Positions 1 to 8,770 of a stretch of 64,000 bases of DNA are shown here, in pieces. The translations under genes were made by a program, and so were the position numbers. Source of the DNA: Peptostreptococcaceae bacterium oral taxon 113 str. W5053 (GTDB taxonomy: Bacteria; Bacillota; Clostridia; Tissierellales; Peptoniphilaceae); assembly GCA_000467935.1 (NCBI GenBank), contig KI259856.1, positions 1-64,000 of the forward strand, written 5' to 3'. A model generated the notes under the pieces. It saw only the letters and a program-made list of their open reading frames with translations. It ran no database searches and was not told where the DNA came from. How positions within the stretch are numbered: position 1 is the stretch's first letter; each line of letters begins with the position of its first letter.

Positions 1-34
1 TTGTTTCGTTATTCCCCTTTGTTAAATCTGACAT
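1..34 (-). CDS. Partial small ORF at the left edge
   Basis: The first 11 codons of a minus-strand reading frame that runs off the left end of the window. Its ATG at 34 has a GAGGT ribosome binding site at suitable distance. It follows two other very short frames on the same strand (41-97 and 99-218), so these may be the start of a set of small genes continuing outside the window. The product cannot be identified. Confidence 0.3.
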   Translation of the reverse strand, partial: MSDLTKGNNET

Positions 35-98
35 TCTTTTCTACCTCACTTTATTGATTAGACTTTGAATCCAGTCTATATCTTCTATTTTTGTCATA

Positions 99-218
99 CT
101 AAAGCTCTTTCTCCCTTTGACCGGTCACAATTTGTGACCACGTCCTTCTATCTAACTTGAGGTTCCTTTTCATCACCTCAAATTTATTTGTCTTTGATTC
201 TCTTATGATTGATCCCAT
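99..218 (-). CDS. Possible small protein, 39 aa
   Basis: A 39-codon frame starting at ATG 218, preceded by GGGGAG, and ending in TAG at 99-101. The product would be basic and hydrophilic, with no domain I recognise. A frame of 18 codons (41-97) follows just downstream on the same strand. A 17-bp perfect palindrome (123-139) lies inside the frame, so this DNA may be regulatory rather than coding. Coding status is uncertain. Confidence 0.25.
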   Translation of the reverse strand: MGSIIRESKTNKFEVMKRNLKLDRRTWSQIVTGQREKEL

Positions 219-358
219 ATCTCCCCATTGAGTACACCATTTGTTAATGTCGCTACCGGAAAAACAACACAAAATATAAGCCTTGTAATATCTTTAATAT
301 GTTTTTGTCCGAAAAATATCGACTTGATATAAATTCATTTGACCCCTCCTCAACGCTT

Positions 359-1036
359 TTATCTTTTTAAAATCATCATCGCCACCGTATTTATGGAAAG
401 ATTGGCTGCAATGTGGATGAACCACGGTGCCGCAAAAGTATGGGCTCTTTGCATCAAGAAATCAAAAAACAAGCCGACCGCCATCAAACCGAGGATCATG
501 CACAAGCTTATCGTCGGCGAAAACCAGCTGTCGATTATGGAGATATGATACAGAGCAAAAAGAAGAGTGCTGAACATGTAAGCGAAAGAAAGATTTCCCA
601 GCTCTTTTAATTTTCCGAAAATATACCCTCTAAAAAAGAACTCCTCCAAAAACGAATTGATAAAACTGATATAAAAAAATACATAGATAAAATTATCTCC
701 GTTAATTTTTTCTTTTTCCCATAAACTTTTTTTGATCAATTCCGGTTCCACATGATGTTGAATAAGAACGTATCCTATCAAAATGCCCACATAAATGAAA
801 AAAACAAGCCCCAATATTTTCCGGAGAAATTTTTTATTGATTTCTTTCCATGCAAAAATTTTTATTTTTTCCTTGGCATAGAGAGCATAAAGCAAAACGG
901 ATAGAGAAAAAATCAGAATTTTATACAGGGATTTATGAAAAAAATTCGGTTGCAGAATTTTTTCGACACCGCACATCAATACACATGCCAAAATACTCAA
1001 AACAACGATCACTTCTTTTTTATGTTTTTTATTCAT
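359..1036 (-). CDS. CPBP family intramembrane metalloprotease
   Basis: A 225-residue polytopic membrane protein of the CPBP (CAAX protease and bacteriocin-processing, Rce1/Abi) family. The conserved glutamate pair is at residues 131-132 with Arg136 (EEFFFRG). The histidine motifs follow at about His164 (FALYH) and His208 (WFIHIAANL), near the C-terminus. These residues would form the active site inside the membrane, so the enzyme looks intact. Family members process prenylated peptides or bacteriocins or have immunity roles; the substrate here cannot be told. It lies alone, downstream of the suf operon terminator on the same strand. No recognisable partner gene adjoins it. Confidence 0.85.
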   Translation of the reverse strand: MNKKHKKEVIVVLSILACVLMCGVEKILQPNFFHKSLYKILIFSLSVLLYALYAKEKIKIFAWKEINKKFLRKILGLVFFIYVGILIGYVLIQHHVEPELIKKSLWEKEKINGDNFIYVFFYISFINSFLEEFFFRGYIFGKLKELGNLSFAYMFSTLLFALYHISIIDSWFSPTISLCMILGLMAVGLFFDFLMQRAHTFAAPWFIHIAANLSINTVAMMILKR

Positions 1037-1130
1037 CTTCCTTCTTCCCCCTTTCCCTTTCTCCGATTTGCCCTTCGATTTCTTTATTGTATCACTTTTA
1101 TCTTTCTTCCAAAATTCTTTCCCAATAAAA

Positions 1131-1160
1131 AACCGGCTTGTCCAAGTCGGTTTTAAAAAA
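1131..1160 (-). terminator. Rho-independent terminator of the suf operon
   Basis: An inverted repeat (AACCGGCTTG / CAAGTCGGTT, with one G-T pair) lies just after the sufU stop. Read on the minus strand it is followed by a run of T, as expected for intrinsic termination of the sufCBDSU transcript. It may also slow transcription in the other direction. Confidence 0.75.
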
Positions 1161-1172
1161 ATAGGGGCTATT

Positions 1173-1622
1173 TTATTTTATCGCTGTTTCTTCTTTTCTT
1201 TTTTCCAGCATGGCTTTTAGGGTATACCATGGAAGTACAGCACATTTTACACGAGCAGGCATATTTCGAATATTTTCAAATGCCACCGCATCGCCTAAAT
1301 CTTCCAATTGATCCTCGTCGGTGATTTCTCCTTTAATCATGCCGATAAATTTATCACATAGAGCAATGGCTTCCTCTGTGGCCATGCCCTTGACCGTGTC
1401 AATCATAATCGATGTGGAAGCTTGTGAAATGGCGCAGCCTTGTCCGGTATAGGCTAAATCTTTCATCGCATCACGGTCCAAATTCACCTGCAAAGTGATT
1501 TCATCGCCGCAGCTCGGATTGTGTCCCAATTCTTTTAGCGTGGGATTTTCCAGTTCACGACGATTTCTTTTATTCCTGGATTGCTCCAAAATCAACTGTG
1601 TATAGATTTCATTCAAGTCCAA
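1173..1622 (-). CDS. sufU: Iron-sulfur cluster assembly protein SufU
   Basis: SufU, 149 residues, of the IscU-like fold. In Gram-positive SUF systems it is a zinc-dependent sulfurtransferase that accepts sulfur from SufS and passes it to the SufBCD scaffold. Conserved ligands are visible: Cys38 and Asp40 in NPSCGDE, Cys63 in GQGCAIS and Cys127 in VKCAVLPW. It is the last gene of the operon and overlaps the 3' end of sufS by 14 bp, which suggests coupled translation. SufU rather than SufE is the usual partner in Firmicutes. Confidence 0.95.
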   Translation of the reverse strand: MDLNEIYTQLILEQSRNKRNRRELENPTLKELGHNPSCGDEITLQVNLDRDAMKDLAYTGQGCAISQASTSIMIDTVKGMATEEAIALCDKFIGMIKGEITDEDQLEDLGDAVAFENIRNMPARVKCAVLPWYTLKAMLEKRKEETAIK

Positions 1623-2850
1623 GACCCATCATCCTCCTTACATCTTCCATGTGATTTATGAATGCATCGATTTCTTCAAAGGTATTGTAGAAAGCAAAGG
1701 ATGCACGACAAGAAAAATTCATGCCCAATGAGCGGTGCAACGGCTGTGCACAATGATGTCCGCTTCGCACGGCAATATGATAATGTTCCAAAATGGACGC
1801 TACATCATGAGGGTGAACATCCTTGATATTAAAAGACAACACGGGGCTGCGTTTTAAATTTGATGTGGTATAGATATCCACATCGTCTAATTTTTTCATT
1901 TTATCATAGGCATAATTCATCAAAGCACTCTCGTATTCCAATATTTTATCCATGCCTAAAGCTTCCAGATAATCCATGGCCACAGCCAAACTTTTAGCTC
2001 CTCCCACATTGACGGTGCCTGCTTCAAAACGTTGAGGAGATGGTAAATAACTGGATTTGCATTCATAGACATATTCAATCATATCTCCCCCGTAAAAAAA
2101 GGGTTCCATAGCGTTTAGGCGTTCTTCTTTGCCGTAGAGCACGCCAATTCCCATGGCGGAAAGCATTTTATGTCCGGAAAATACCAAAAAATCACAATCT
2201 AAATCTGTCACATCCAATTTGTGATGAGGCACATATTGAGAAGCATCCACAATACAACAAACATCCGGGGCAATTTCACGCACTTTACGAATCAACGTTT
2301 TAACATCCGGCATAGTACCTACCACATTGCTGGCAGCTGTGACGGAAAAAATCCTGGTTCTTGAGGTCACCTTCTGCAAAAGTTCTTCTTCGGTAATCTG
2401 CATATCTTCATCAGGTCTTAGAAAAACCATCTCGGCACCGGTTTTTTGTGCCACAAATTGCCAAGGCACCAAATTGGAGTGATGTTCCAAAATGGAAATT
2501 AAAATTTCATCGCCATATTCCAAATGATATAGGCCATAGCTATATGCCAAAAGGTTCAACGCTTCGGTGGCATTCCTTAAAAAAACCACTTCCGCCGGTT
2601 TTTTGGCGCCGATAAAGTGAGCCACCCGCTCCCTTGACCCTTCATATACTTCTGTGGATTTCATCGCAAAATAATGAGCTCCACGATGGGGATTTCCGTT
2701 TTCGTATTGATAATATTCCACCAATGCATCCGTGACTTTTTTCGGTTTTTGACTGGTGGCTCCGTTGTCGAAATAAATCACTTTGGGATTTCCCTGTAAA
2801 TATTCAAAATCTTTTCTGATTTCATTGATTTCTTGTTGAGTAAACATCAT
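1609..2850 (-). CDS. sufS: Cysteine desulfurase SufS
   Basis: A PLP-dependent class V aminotransferase-fold enzyme that converts L-cysteine to alanine and a persulfide for Fe-S cluster assembly. The PLP lysine lies in SGHKML (about residue 228) and the catalytic cysteine in RSGHHCAQP (about residue 367). The N-terminal YFDNGATSQKP motif is typical. A GTG at 2856 would overlap the sufD stop but sits directly on the AAGGAAG ribosome binding site. I therefore take the ATG at 2850; an ATG at 2847 is also possible. It is coupled with sufD upstream and sufU downstream. Confidence 0.95.
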   Translation of the reverse strand: MMFTQQEINEIRKDFEYLQGNPKVIYFDNGATSQKPKKVTDALVEYYQYENGNPHRGAHYFAMKSTEVYEGSRERVAHFIGAKKPAEVVFLRNATEALNLLAYSYGLYHLEYGDEILISILEHHSNLVPWQFVAQKTGAEMVFLRPDEDMQITEEELLQKVTSRTRIFSVTAASNVVGTMPDVKTLIRKVREIAPDVCCIVDASQYVPHHKLDVTDLDCDFLVFSGHKMLSAMGIGVLYGKEERLNAMEPFFYGGDMIEYVYECKSSYLPSPQRFEAGTVNVGGAKSLAVAMDYLEALGMDKILEYESALMNYAYDKMKKLDDVDIYTTSNLKRSPVLSFNIKDVHPHDVASILEHYHIAVRSGHHCAQPLHRSLGMNFSCRASFAFYNTFEEIDAFINHMEDVRRMMGLGLE

Positions 2851-2852
2851 TG

Positions 2853-3893
2853 TCACTTCCTTATAATTCCATGAACCCGATTGCGAATTTTTTCCTTTAT
2901 TTCTTCGTCTTCCAAACGATCGATTGCCCCGGAAAATTTGGATTCAATCATTAAATTTTCCGCATCTTCATAAGAAAAGCCGCGGCTCATAATATAGAAG
3001 AGTAAATCCTGATCCAATTTACCAGCACTGGCTGCGTGATTTCCCTCCACATTATCTTCATGAGCCAAAAGCACCGGCACCGATAAAGCGTGAACGTCAT
3101 CATCCAAAAGAAGTGCGAATTCTTCTTCGGAACCGACGGAAAAAGTGGAACCTTCTTTAAAATCCAAGGTGGATTTGAAGTTTTTATAACTGCTATCTTT
3201 CAAAGCACCGTTGACAACGATGTCGGATTTGCTTTCTTCTCCGTAATGCACAATATTGTAAAGCATATTTAATTCATGGTCGTCATAGCCGAAATAGATA
3301 CTGTCAATGGTAAGCTCGGAAGTTTTTCCTTTTAAGTCCCCTTGAAAGTTGGAATAAAAACGCTTGGAGCCCAATTCGTATTGATGCAAGTACACTTTTG
3401 CACGATCTTCAATCTGTGCAAAAACGGATTCCAACGAAAAAGTTTCCCCATCCTCATTTTGCACGATAAACAGATGCACCTCCGAGTTTTTTTTCGCCCA
3501 AATACGGATTAGGGAACTTCGAAATTTCTTTCCTGCGCCTTCCCCGGAATAATCCAAAATCACACTCAGTTTGGAGCCTTCTTCGGCTACTAAATCTTCG
3601 GTATCCAATAATTGATTGCTTTGTCCATTTAAGGAGAAGGTCACTTTTTCTTTTCGTTCTTCTCCGGTCTTTGTCTTATATAGACGATAGACATTCCCGT
3701 ATTTTTTGTTCAATTCCACACTTTCAGGAGCAATTCCGTAAATCTTTTCTTCAAAAACCGGAATAGACTGCTGTGTATCCGAGTCCATTGGATATGGATT
3801 TGAAAGGATTTGAGGAAGATTGATTTCCGTATCGTTAACCCGAAGCCAACTATATGTTTTAAAACTTAATTCATTTCCCAAAAATTTTTCCAT
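2853..3893 (-). CDS. sufD: Fe-S cluster assembly protein SufD
   Basis: A 346-residue SufBD-family protein. It forms the SufBC2D scaffold with SufB and the SufC ATPase, on which clusters are built and iron may be acquired. The C-terminal half shows the family's beta-helix repeats and the segment LAHEDNVEGNHAASAGKLD (His for cluster handling), followed by a helical tail (FYIMSRGFSYEDAENLMIE). It is shorter at the N-terminus than SufB. The gap from sufB is only 9 bp. Confidence 0.93.
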   Translation of the reverse strand: MEKFLGNELSFKTYSWLRVNDTEINLPQILSNPYPMDSDTQQSIPVFEEKIYGIAPESVELNKKYGNVYRLYKTKTGEERKEKVTFSLNGQSNQLLDTEDLVAEEGSKLSVILDYSGEGAGKKFRSSLIRIWAKKNSEVHLFIVQNEDGETFSLESVFAQIEDRAKVYLHQYELGSKRFYSNFQGDLKGKTSELTIDSIYFGYDDHELNMLYNIVHYGEESKSDIVVNGALKDSSYKNFKSTLDFKEGSTFSVGSEEEFALLLDDDVHALSVPVLLAHEDNVEGNHAASAGKLDQDLLFYIMSRGFSYEDAENLMIESKFSGAIDRLEDEEIKEKIRNRVHGIIRK

Positions 3894-3902
3894 AACTTCC
3901 TC

Positions 3903-5321
3903 CTAACCGATAGCGCCTTCCAATTCCAAATTGATGAGATTGTTCATCTCCACCGCGTATTCCATGGGTAATTCTTTGGCAATAGGTTCCGCAAAACCGC
4001 GCACGACCATCGCCTTGGCTTCCTGTTCCGGGATTCCTCGAGTCATTAAATAGAAAATAACCTGATCGGAAATTCTTCCAATTTTTGCTTCATGACCCAA
4101 ATCCACATGTTTATTTCCTAAATCGATGACCGGAACGGTATCGGAACGGGACGCATTGTCCAACATCAAAGATTCACAGCTGACCGCACTCTTACAGTCT
4201 ACCGCATCTTCATGCACTTTAACCAAACCTCTGTAAACGGCAATCCCTCCGGATTTGGAGATTGATTTGGAATTTACCGTCGATGTGGTATGAGAAGCGG
4301 CATGCACCACCTGAGCTCCCGTATCGATATTTTGACCGGCGCCTGCAAAGGAAATTCCCGTAAATTCACTGGTCGCATATTCCCCCACCAAAATGCTTGC
4401 CGGATAAAGCATGGATACTTTGGAGCCGAAAGAGCCTGAAATCCACTCGATTTTTCCGTTTTTTTCCACAATAGCTCTCTTGGTATTTAAATTGTACATA
4501 TTTCTGGACCAGTTTTCGATGGTGGAATAACGCAATGTGGAATTTTCCCCAATAAATAATTCCACCGCACCGGCATGAATATTTAACACATTGTATTTCG
4601 GTGCGGAACAACCTTCAATAAAATGGCAATAGGCATTGTTCTCAATAATAATCAGAGTATGTTCAAATTGACCGGCTCCCGGTGCATTTAAACGAAAATA
4701 AGATTGTAAAGGCACATCCACCTTTACGCCCTCGGGTACATAGACAAAGCTTCCTCCACTCCAAACTGCATAATGAAGTGCTGCATATTTATGCAAATTT
4801 GGGGAAATGCATTTTCCGAAATACTTTTTAACAATATCCGGATATTCTCGAAGTCCCGTTTCAAAATCCGTATAGACTACCCCCTGATCCGTCAAATGCT
4901 TTTGAATATTATGATAAACCACTTCGCTATCATATTGGGCACCTACGCCGGATAATAAAGAATCTCTTTCCGCTTCGGGAATTCCCAATTTATCAAACGT
5001 ATCACGAATCTCATCAGGCACATTTCTCCAATCATCGGTCAAATCCGCATCGGGGCGAATATAGGTGGTCACCTTTTGCATATCCACTGCGGAAAGATCC
5101 GGTCCCCATACCGGATTTTCTTTCTGATTAAAAATCTCCAATGCCTTTAAGCGATATTCCAACATCCATTCCGGTTCCTCTTTTTCCGTAGAAATTTGCC
5201 GTACAATTTCTTCCGTTAGACCCTCTTCCGTCTTGGAGCGAAAAACCACTTTATTTTTAATGTCGTAAACACCCCGATCCATCTGTTCAATCTGTGTTTT
5301 CTTTCTTAATTTTCCCGTCAA
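3903..5321 (-). CDS. sufB: Fe-S cluster assembly protein SufB
   Basis: SufB, 472 residues, is the main scaffold subunit of the SufBCD complex. Typical blocks are visible: YAALHYAVWSGGSFVYVPEG in the middle, HFIEGCSAPKY with a conserved Cys, the beta-helix, and the C-terminal segment SCESLMLDNASRSDTVP followed by HEAKIGRISDQ. The start is one base from the sufC stop (5323), so the two genes are tightly coupled. The C-B-D-S-U order is common in clostridia. Confidence 0.95.
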   Translation of the reverse strand: MTGKLRKKTQIEQMDRGVYDIKNKVVFRSKTEEGLTEEIVRQISTEKEEPEWMLEYRLKALEIFNQKENPVWGPDLSAVDMQKVTTYIRPDADLTDDWRNVPDEIRDTFDKLGIPEAERDSLLSGVGAQYDSEVVYHNIQKHLTDQGVVYTDFETGLREYPDIVKKYFGKCISPNLHKYAALHYAVWSGGSFVYVPEGVKVDVPLQSYFRLNAPGAGQFEHTLIIIENNAYCHFIEGCSAPKYNVLNIHAGAVELFIGENSTLRYSTIENWSRNMYNLNTKRAIVEKNGKIEWISGSFGSKVSMLYPASILVGEYATSEFTGISFAGAGQNIDTGAQVVHAASHTTSTVNSKSISKSGGIAVYRGLVKVHEDAVDCKSAVSCESLMLDNASRSDTVPVIDLGNKHVDLGHEAKIGRISDQVIFYLMTRGIPEQEAKAMVVRGFAEPIAKELPMEYAVEMNNLINLELEGAIG

Positions 5322-5322
5322 A

Positions 5323-6072
5323 TTATTTCACCTCTTCTCGAATCCAGTGAAATCCTTCCGACTCAATCTTATTGATTAGCGTGTGATCTCCCTCTTTGAC
5401 GATAGAACCGTCCATAATAACATGCACCACATCCGGAACTACGCTTCGAACCAATTCTCTGTGATGGGTTATAATCAAAACAGCATTTCCTCTGCTTAAA
5501 AAACGTTCGATCCCTTCAGAAACAATTTTCGTAGCATCGACATCCAAACCGGAGTCCGTCTCATCCAAAATAGCTAATTTAGGTTGTAACATCAACATCT
5601 GCAAGATTTCGTTCTTCTTCATTTCACCGCCGGAAAATCCCTGATTCAAATAGCGATCCGCATACGAATGGTCCATAGATAATTGATCCATTTCCTTCTC
5701 CAAAGACTTTCTGAATTTTAAAATGGGGATATTCTTATCTTCAATAGTAGATTTTGCGGTTCGAATAAAGTTTTCAACACTGACCCCGGAAACCTCCATC
5801 GGCGTTTGAAAACTCATAAAAATTCCCTTTCTCGCTCTTTTATCCGTGGAAAGTTCCAAAATGCTCTCTCCGTCCAAGAAAATATCGCCTCCGTTGACCT
5901 GATACTGGGGATTATTCATAATCACATTGACCAATGTCGATTTTCCTGAACCGTTTGGTCCCATAATCACATGCACTTCTCCATAGTTCATTTTCAAATT
6001 GATATCATGAAGAATCTCTTTTTCTTCAATACCGGCGGATAAATGTTCAATCCGTAACAGTTCTTTTGCCAT
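5323..6072 (-). CDS. sufC: Fe-S cluster assembly ATPase SufC
   Basis: An ABC-type ATPase that drives the SufBCD scaffold. Walker A is GPNGSGKST, the signature is FSGGEMKKNE and Walker B is LAILDETDSGLD; the Glu-Thr-Asp after Walker B is typical of SufC. The frame is open from an ATG at 6090. However, a good AGGGAGG site lies between that ATG and the one at 6072, and the product from 6072 begins MAKELLRIEHL as in homologues, so 6072 is the start. It is the first gene of the suf operon. Confidence 0.95.
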   Translation of the reverse strand: MAKELLRIEHLSAGIEEKEILHDINLKMNYGEVHVIMGPNGSGKSTLVNVIMNNPQYQVNGGDIFLDGESILELSTDKRARKGIFMSFQTPMEVSGVSVENFIRTAKSTIEDKNIPILKFRKSLEKEMDQLSMDHSYADRYLNQGFSGGEMKKNEILQMLMLQPKLAILDETDSGLDVDATKIVSEGIERFLSRGNAVLIITHHRELVRSVVPDVVHVIMDGSIVKEGDHTLINKIESEGFHWIREEVK

Positions 6073-6125
6073 AGCTGCCTCCCTAAACAAAATTTCTTTA
6101 CAAATCTAATATACCCTATTATTGT

Positions 6126-6180
6126 AAATATTACTAATTTACTCGGGTATAATTTTCTCTCATTTCCATGGATTTGTCAA
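6126..6180 (-). promoter_or_regulatory. suf promoter with IscR-like operator
   Basis: On the minus strand a perfect -35 TTGACA (6180-6175) stands 17 bp before a GAAAAT -10 (6157-6152). Directly downstream, 6150-6126 fits the E. coli type 1 IscR consensus (ATASYYGACTRWWWYAGTCRRSTAT) at about 20 of 25 positions; its best half-site is ATACCCGAGTAAATT. A repressor bound there would cover the transcription start. This suggests control by an Rrf2-family Fe-S sensor, but no such gene is in the window. Confidence 0.55.
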
Positions 6181-6319
6181 TATTTTTAAAAAAAGTTTTC
6201 CCATCCGTCGAATTATTTTCTTTTCATTATCATTTCCAAAACGTAAACGATAATCAGTTGCAGTTAATACTATAAGATGATATACTTTAGGCGATAATTC
6301 TTCAGAAAGGTGATATATT

Positions 6320-6703
6320 ATGAAAAAATCTCTACATATTTTTTGGATTTCCCTTGGTTTCCTGTGTTTGGGATTGGGAACCTTAGGAATTTGTATTCCC
6401 GTTTTACCGACCGTTCCTTTCTATATGGCTACGGTTTTTTGTTTTGCCAAAGGTTCCGAACGGTTACACCGATGGTTCCTTGGTACCGGTCTTTACAAAA
6501 AGCATTTGGAGTCCTTTACAAAAAATAAGGAAATGACTCTTAAAGCCAAACTTTCCGTCATTAGCACGGTTACTCTTCTGATGGCTTTCGGTTTCTATAT
6601 GATGCATAATGTGCCTGTGGGCAGAATCTGCCTGATTATGGTTTGGCTTGCACATATGTTTTATTTCGCTTTACGCATTAAAACCGTCAAAGAGAGAAGT
6701 TGA
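6320..6703 (+). CDS. YbaN/DUF454 family membrane protein
   Basis: A 127-residue inner membrane protein with about three hydrophobic segments. It matches the DUF454 (YbaN) pattern: an N-terminal GxxxLGLGxxGICIPVLPTVPF motif, then a short loop with FAKGSERLHRW. The function of the family is unknown. The start has a strong AAAGGTGA site. It is the first of four genes (to 10492) with gaps or overlaps of a few bases, so it is probably one operon with the YgbA-like protein and the ABC transporter pair. An AT-rich stretch upstream has GATAAT-like repeats (for example 6227-6240 and 6289-6297) that could be regulatory, but I cannot assign them. Confidence 0.8.
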   Translation: MKKSLHIFWISLGFLCLGLGTLGICIPVLPTVPFYMATVFCFAKGSERLHRWFLGTGLYKKHLESFTKNKEMTLKAKLSVISTVTLLMAFGFYMMHNVPVGRICLIMVWLAHMFYFALRIKTVKERS

Positions 6704-6706
6704 CGT

Positions 6707-7045
6707 ATGAAGCAACAGAAAAGAAATCTCCAAAAAGAGATGGATTTAGTCCGTGAGATGCTTCATTTGTATTGCAAAAAGCATCACACCGATTCTCCTC
6801 TTTGCGAAGATTGTGAAAAGCTTCTGACCGATATAAAAATCCGAAACGAAAGGTGTCCCCATGGAGAGAATAAACCTTTTTGTTCCCTTTGTGAAATCCA
6901 CTGTTATCATCCGATTACGAGAGAAAAGGTGATTCGGGTCATGCGCTATGCCGGACCTCGAATGCTTTTTTTTCATCCTGTCATGGTGTTGAAGCATGCT
7001 TTCTCCACTCTCATAAAAAAACAAGAAAGGCTAAAAAATGATTAA
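6707..7045 (+). CDS. Nitrous oxide-stimulated promoter (YgbA) family protein
   Basis: A 112-residue protein with eight or so cysteines in CxxC-type pairs: LCEDCEKLL, NERCPHGENKPFCSLC and a nearby HCYHP. The N-terminal arginine/glutamate helix and the RYAGPRMLFFHPVMVLKH tail match the YgbA_NO family. E. coli ygbA is induced by nitric oxide and related stress; its biochemical role is not settled. The cysteines suggest metal or Fe-S binding. It overlaps the next ABC gene by 8 bp, so the two are translated together. Confidence 0.8.
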   Translation: MKQQKRNLQKEMDLVREMLHLYCKKHHTDSPLCEDCEKLLTDIKIRNERCPHGENKPFCSLCEIHCYHPITREKVIRVMRYAGPRMLFFHPVMVLKHAFSTLIKKQERLKND

Positions 7046-8768
7046 GAAAAAATTGATTCATCTGTTATCCCATTCTATGAAATTCGTCGTCCAAACCGTG
7101 ATGTGGCAATGGATAGCTTTGTTAGGGCAAATCCTTGCAATTTTTTCCATTACCCGTATTTTGGAACTATCCCTTCAGGGTCCTTTAAGTACCGGACAAA
7201 TTGTCCGTGCTTCGTTGCCGCTTTGTTTTGAACTGCTTTTGCGTTTTATTTGTGAAAGAATGGCTACCAGAGCCTCCTATATGGCAGGTCGGGAAGTAAA
7301 GTGGACTCTTCGAAAGAAAATTTATGAAAAACTTTTACGTTTAGGCAATTCCTATCGAGAGTTTGTTGCCACCTCGGAAATTCTTCAATTAAGCACCGAA
7401 GGGGTAGAGCAATTGGAAATCTATTTCGGGAAATATCTTCCCCAATTGTTTTACAGTCTTCTGGCACCTTTAACGCTTTTTGCGGTTTTATCCTTCTATA
7501 GTGTTAAATCCGCTTTGATCTTGCTCTTATGTGTACCCCTAATCCCTGTGTCTATTGTAGCCGTTCAAAAATTTGCAAAAAAATTATTGAATAAATATTG
7601 GGGCATCTATGTCTCCCTGAGCGATCATTTCCTGGAAGACTTGCAAGGTTTAACCACCCTTAAAATCTATCAGGCGGATGAACGCTATGCAAAAAGAATG
7701 GATGAGGAAGCTTCTCGTTTCCGACAAATTACCATGAAAGTTCTAACCATGCAATTAAATTCCACTTCCCTTATGGATATCTTGGCCTATGGAGGAGCGG
7801 CTGTGGGGATTCTTGTATCCTTAAATCAATATATTTCCGGTCAACTCAGTTTCGGTCATGCTCTTAGCATCGTCCTTTTAGCCGCGGAATTTTTTATTCC
7901 CTTAAGACTTTTAGGTTCCTTTTTCCATATTGCCATGAACGGAATGGCGGCTTCGGACAAAATTTTCAATCTTTTAGAATTGGAAGAACCTCTGTTGGGA
8001 ACGGAAACTGTCTTAAAAGATCAAATCGATATTAAACTTCAAAATGTGAATTTTTCCTATGATGAACATCGCAGGATCTTAAAAAATATCAATCTGAATT
8101 TAAAAAACGGCTCCTTTATCTCTCTGGTCGGTCCATCCGGTTGCGGAAAAAGTACCATCACCGGTTTGATTACCGGTCGCTACCAAAATTTTGACGGCGA
8201 ACTTTTTATCGGAGATAAAAGCAGTAAAAACATCAGCGAAAAAAACCGCATGGAAAAAATTTGTTCCATCGGGCATGACAGTGTTCTCTTTAAAGGCAGC
8301 GTACGGGAAAATTTAAAGATTGCAAAACCGGATTCTTCCGACGAAGAATTAAAAAAAGTTCTACAGAAAACACATCTTTGGGACTTTTTGGAAACTCAAA
8401 AGGGATTGGATACGCTTATTGCGGAAAAAGCGGGGAATTTATCCGGTGGTCAAAGACAACGTTTGGCTTTAGCACGAGCTCTATTGCATGATGCTCCCGT
8501 CTATATTTTTGACGAAGCCACTTCCAATATCGATGCGGAAAGTGAAGAGATGATTATGGATGTTATCCATGAACTGACCAAAGAAAAAACCGTTTTGCTG
8601 ATCTCTCACCGCCTGTCCAATGTAACGTGTTCGGATCAAATCTACTATATGGAGCAAGGTGAAATTCTGGAAAAAGGCACGCACGAAGAATTGATGAAGC
8701 AAAACAAAGGCTATGCCAATCTCTATGCGAAGCAAAAATCGCTTGAATTATACGGAAAGTTGGTGTAA
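7038..8768 (+). CDS. CydD-like ABC exporter half
   Basis: A 576-residue half-transporter: a six-helix exporter domain (about 1-320), then an ATPase with Walker A GPSGCGKST, signature LSGGQRQRLALARALL and Walker B IFDEATSNID. With the next gene it forms a heterodimer of the CydDC type. E. coli CydDC exports cysteine/glutathione and is needed for cytochrome bd assembly. The arrangement as a pair is consistent with that family, but no cytochrome bd genes are nearby and the substrate is unknown. The 5' end overlaps the YgbA-family gene. Confidence 0.8.
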   Translation: MIKKKLIHLLSHSMKFVVQTVMWQWIALLGQILAIFSITRILELSLQGPLSTGQIVRASLPLCFELLLRFICERMATRASYMAGREVKWTLRKKIYEKLLRLGNSYREFVATSEILQLSTEGVEQLEIYFGKYLPQLFYSLLAPLTLFAVLSFYSVKSALILLLCVPLIPVSIVAVQKFAKKLLNKYWGIYVSLSDHFLEDLQGLTTLKIYQADERYAKRMDEEASRFRQITMKVLTMQLNSTSLMDILAYGGAAVGILVSLNQYISGQLSFGHALSIVLLAAEFFIPLRLLGSFFHIAMNGMAASDKIFNLLELEEPLLGTETVLKDQIDIKLQNVNFSYDEHRRILKNINLNLKNGSFISLVGPSGCGKSTITGLITGRYQNFDGELFIGDKSSKNISEKNRMEKICSIGHDSVLFKGSVRENLKIAKPDSSDEELKKVLQKTHLWDFLETQKGLDTLIAEKAGNLSGGQRQRLALARALLHDAPVYIFDEATSNIDAESEEMIMDVIHELTKEKTVLLISHRLSNVTCSDQIYYMEQGEILEKGTHEELMKQNKGYANLYAKQKSLELYGKLV

Positions 8769-8770
8769 GA

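Noticed and set aside
123..139. CRP/FNR site for the palindrome
   Set aside because: The spacing of the TGTGA halves does not fit a standard CRP or FNR site, so I report only a dyad.
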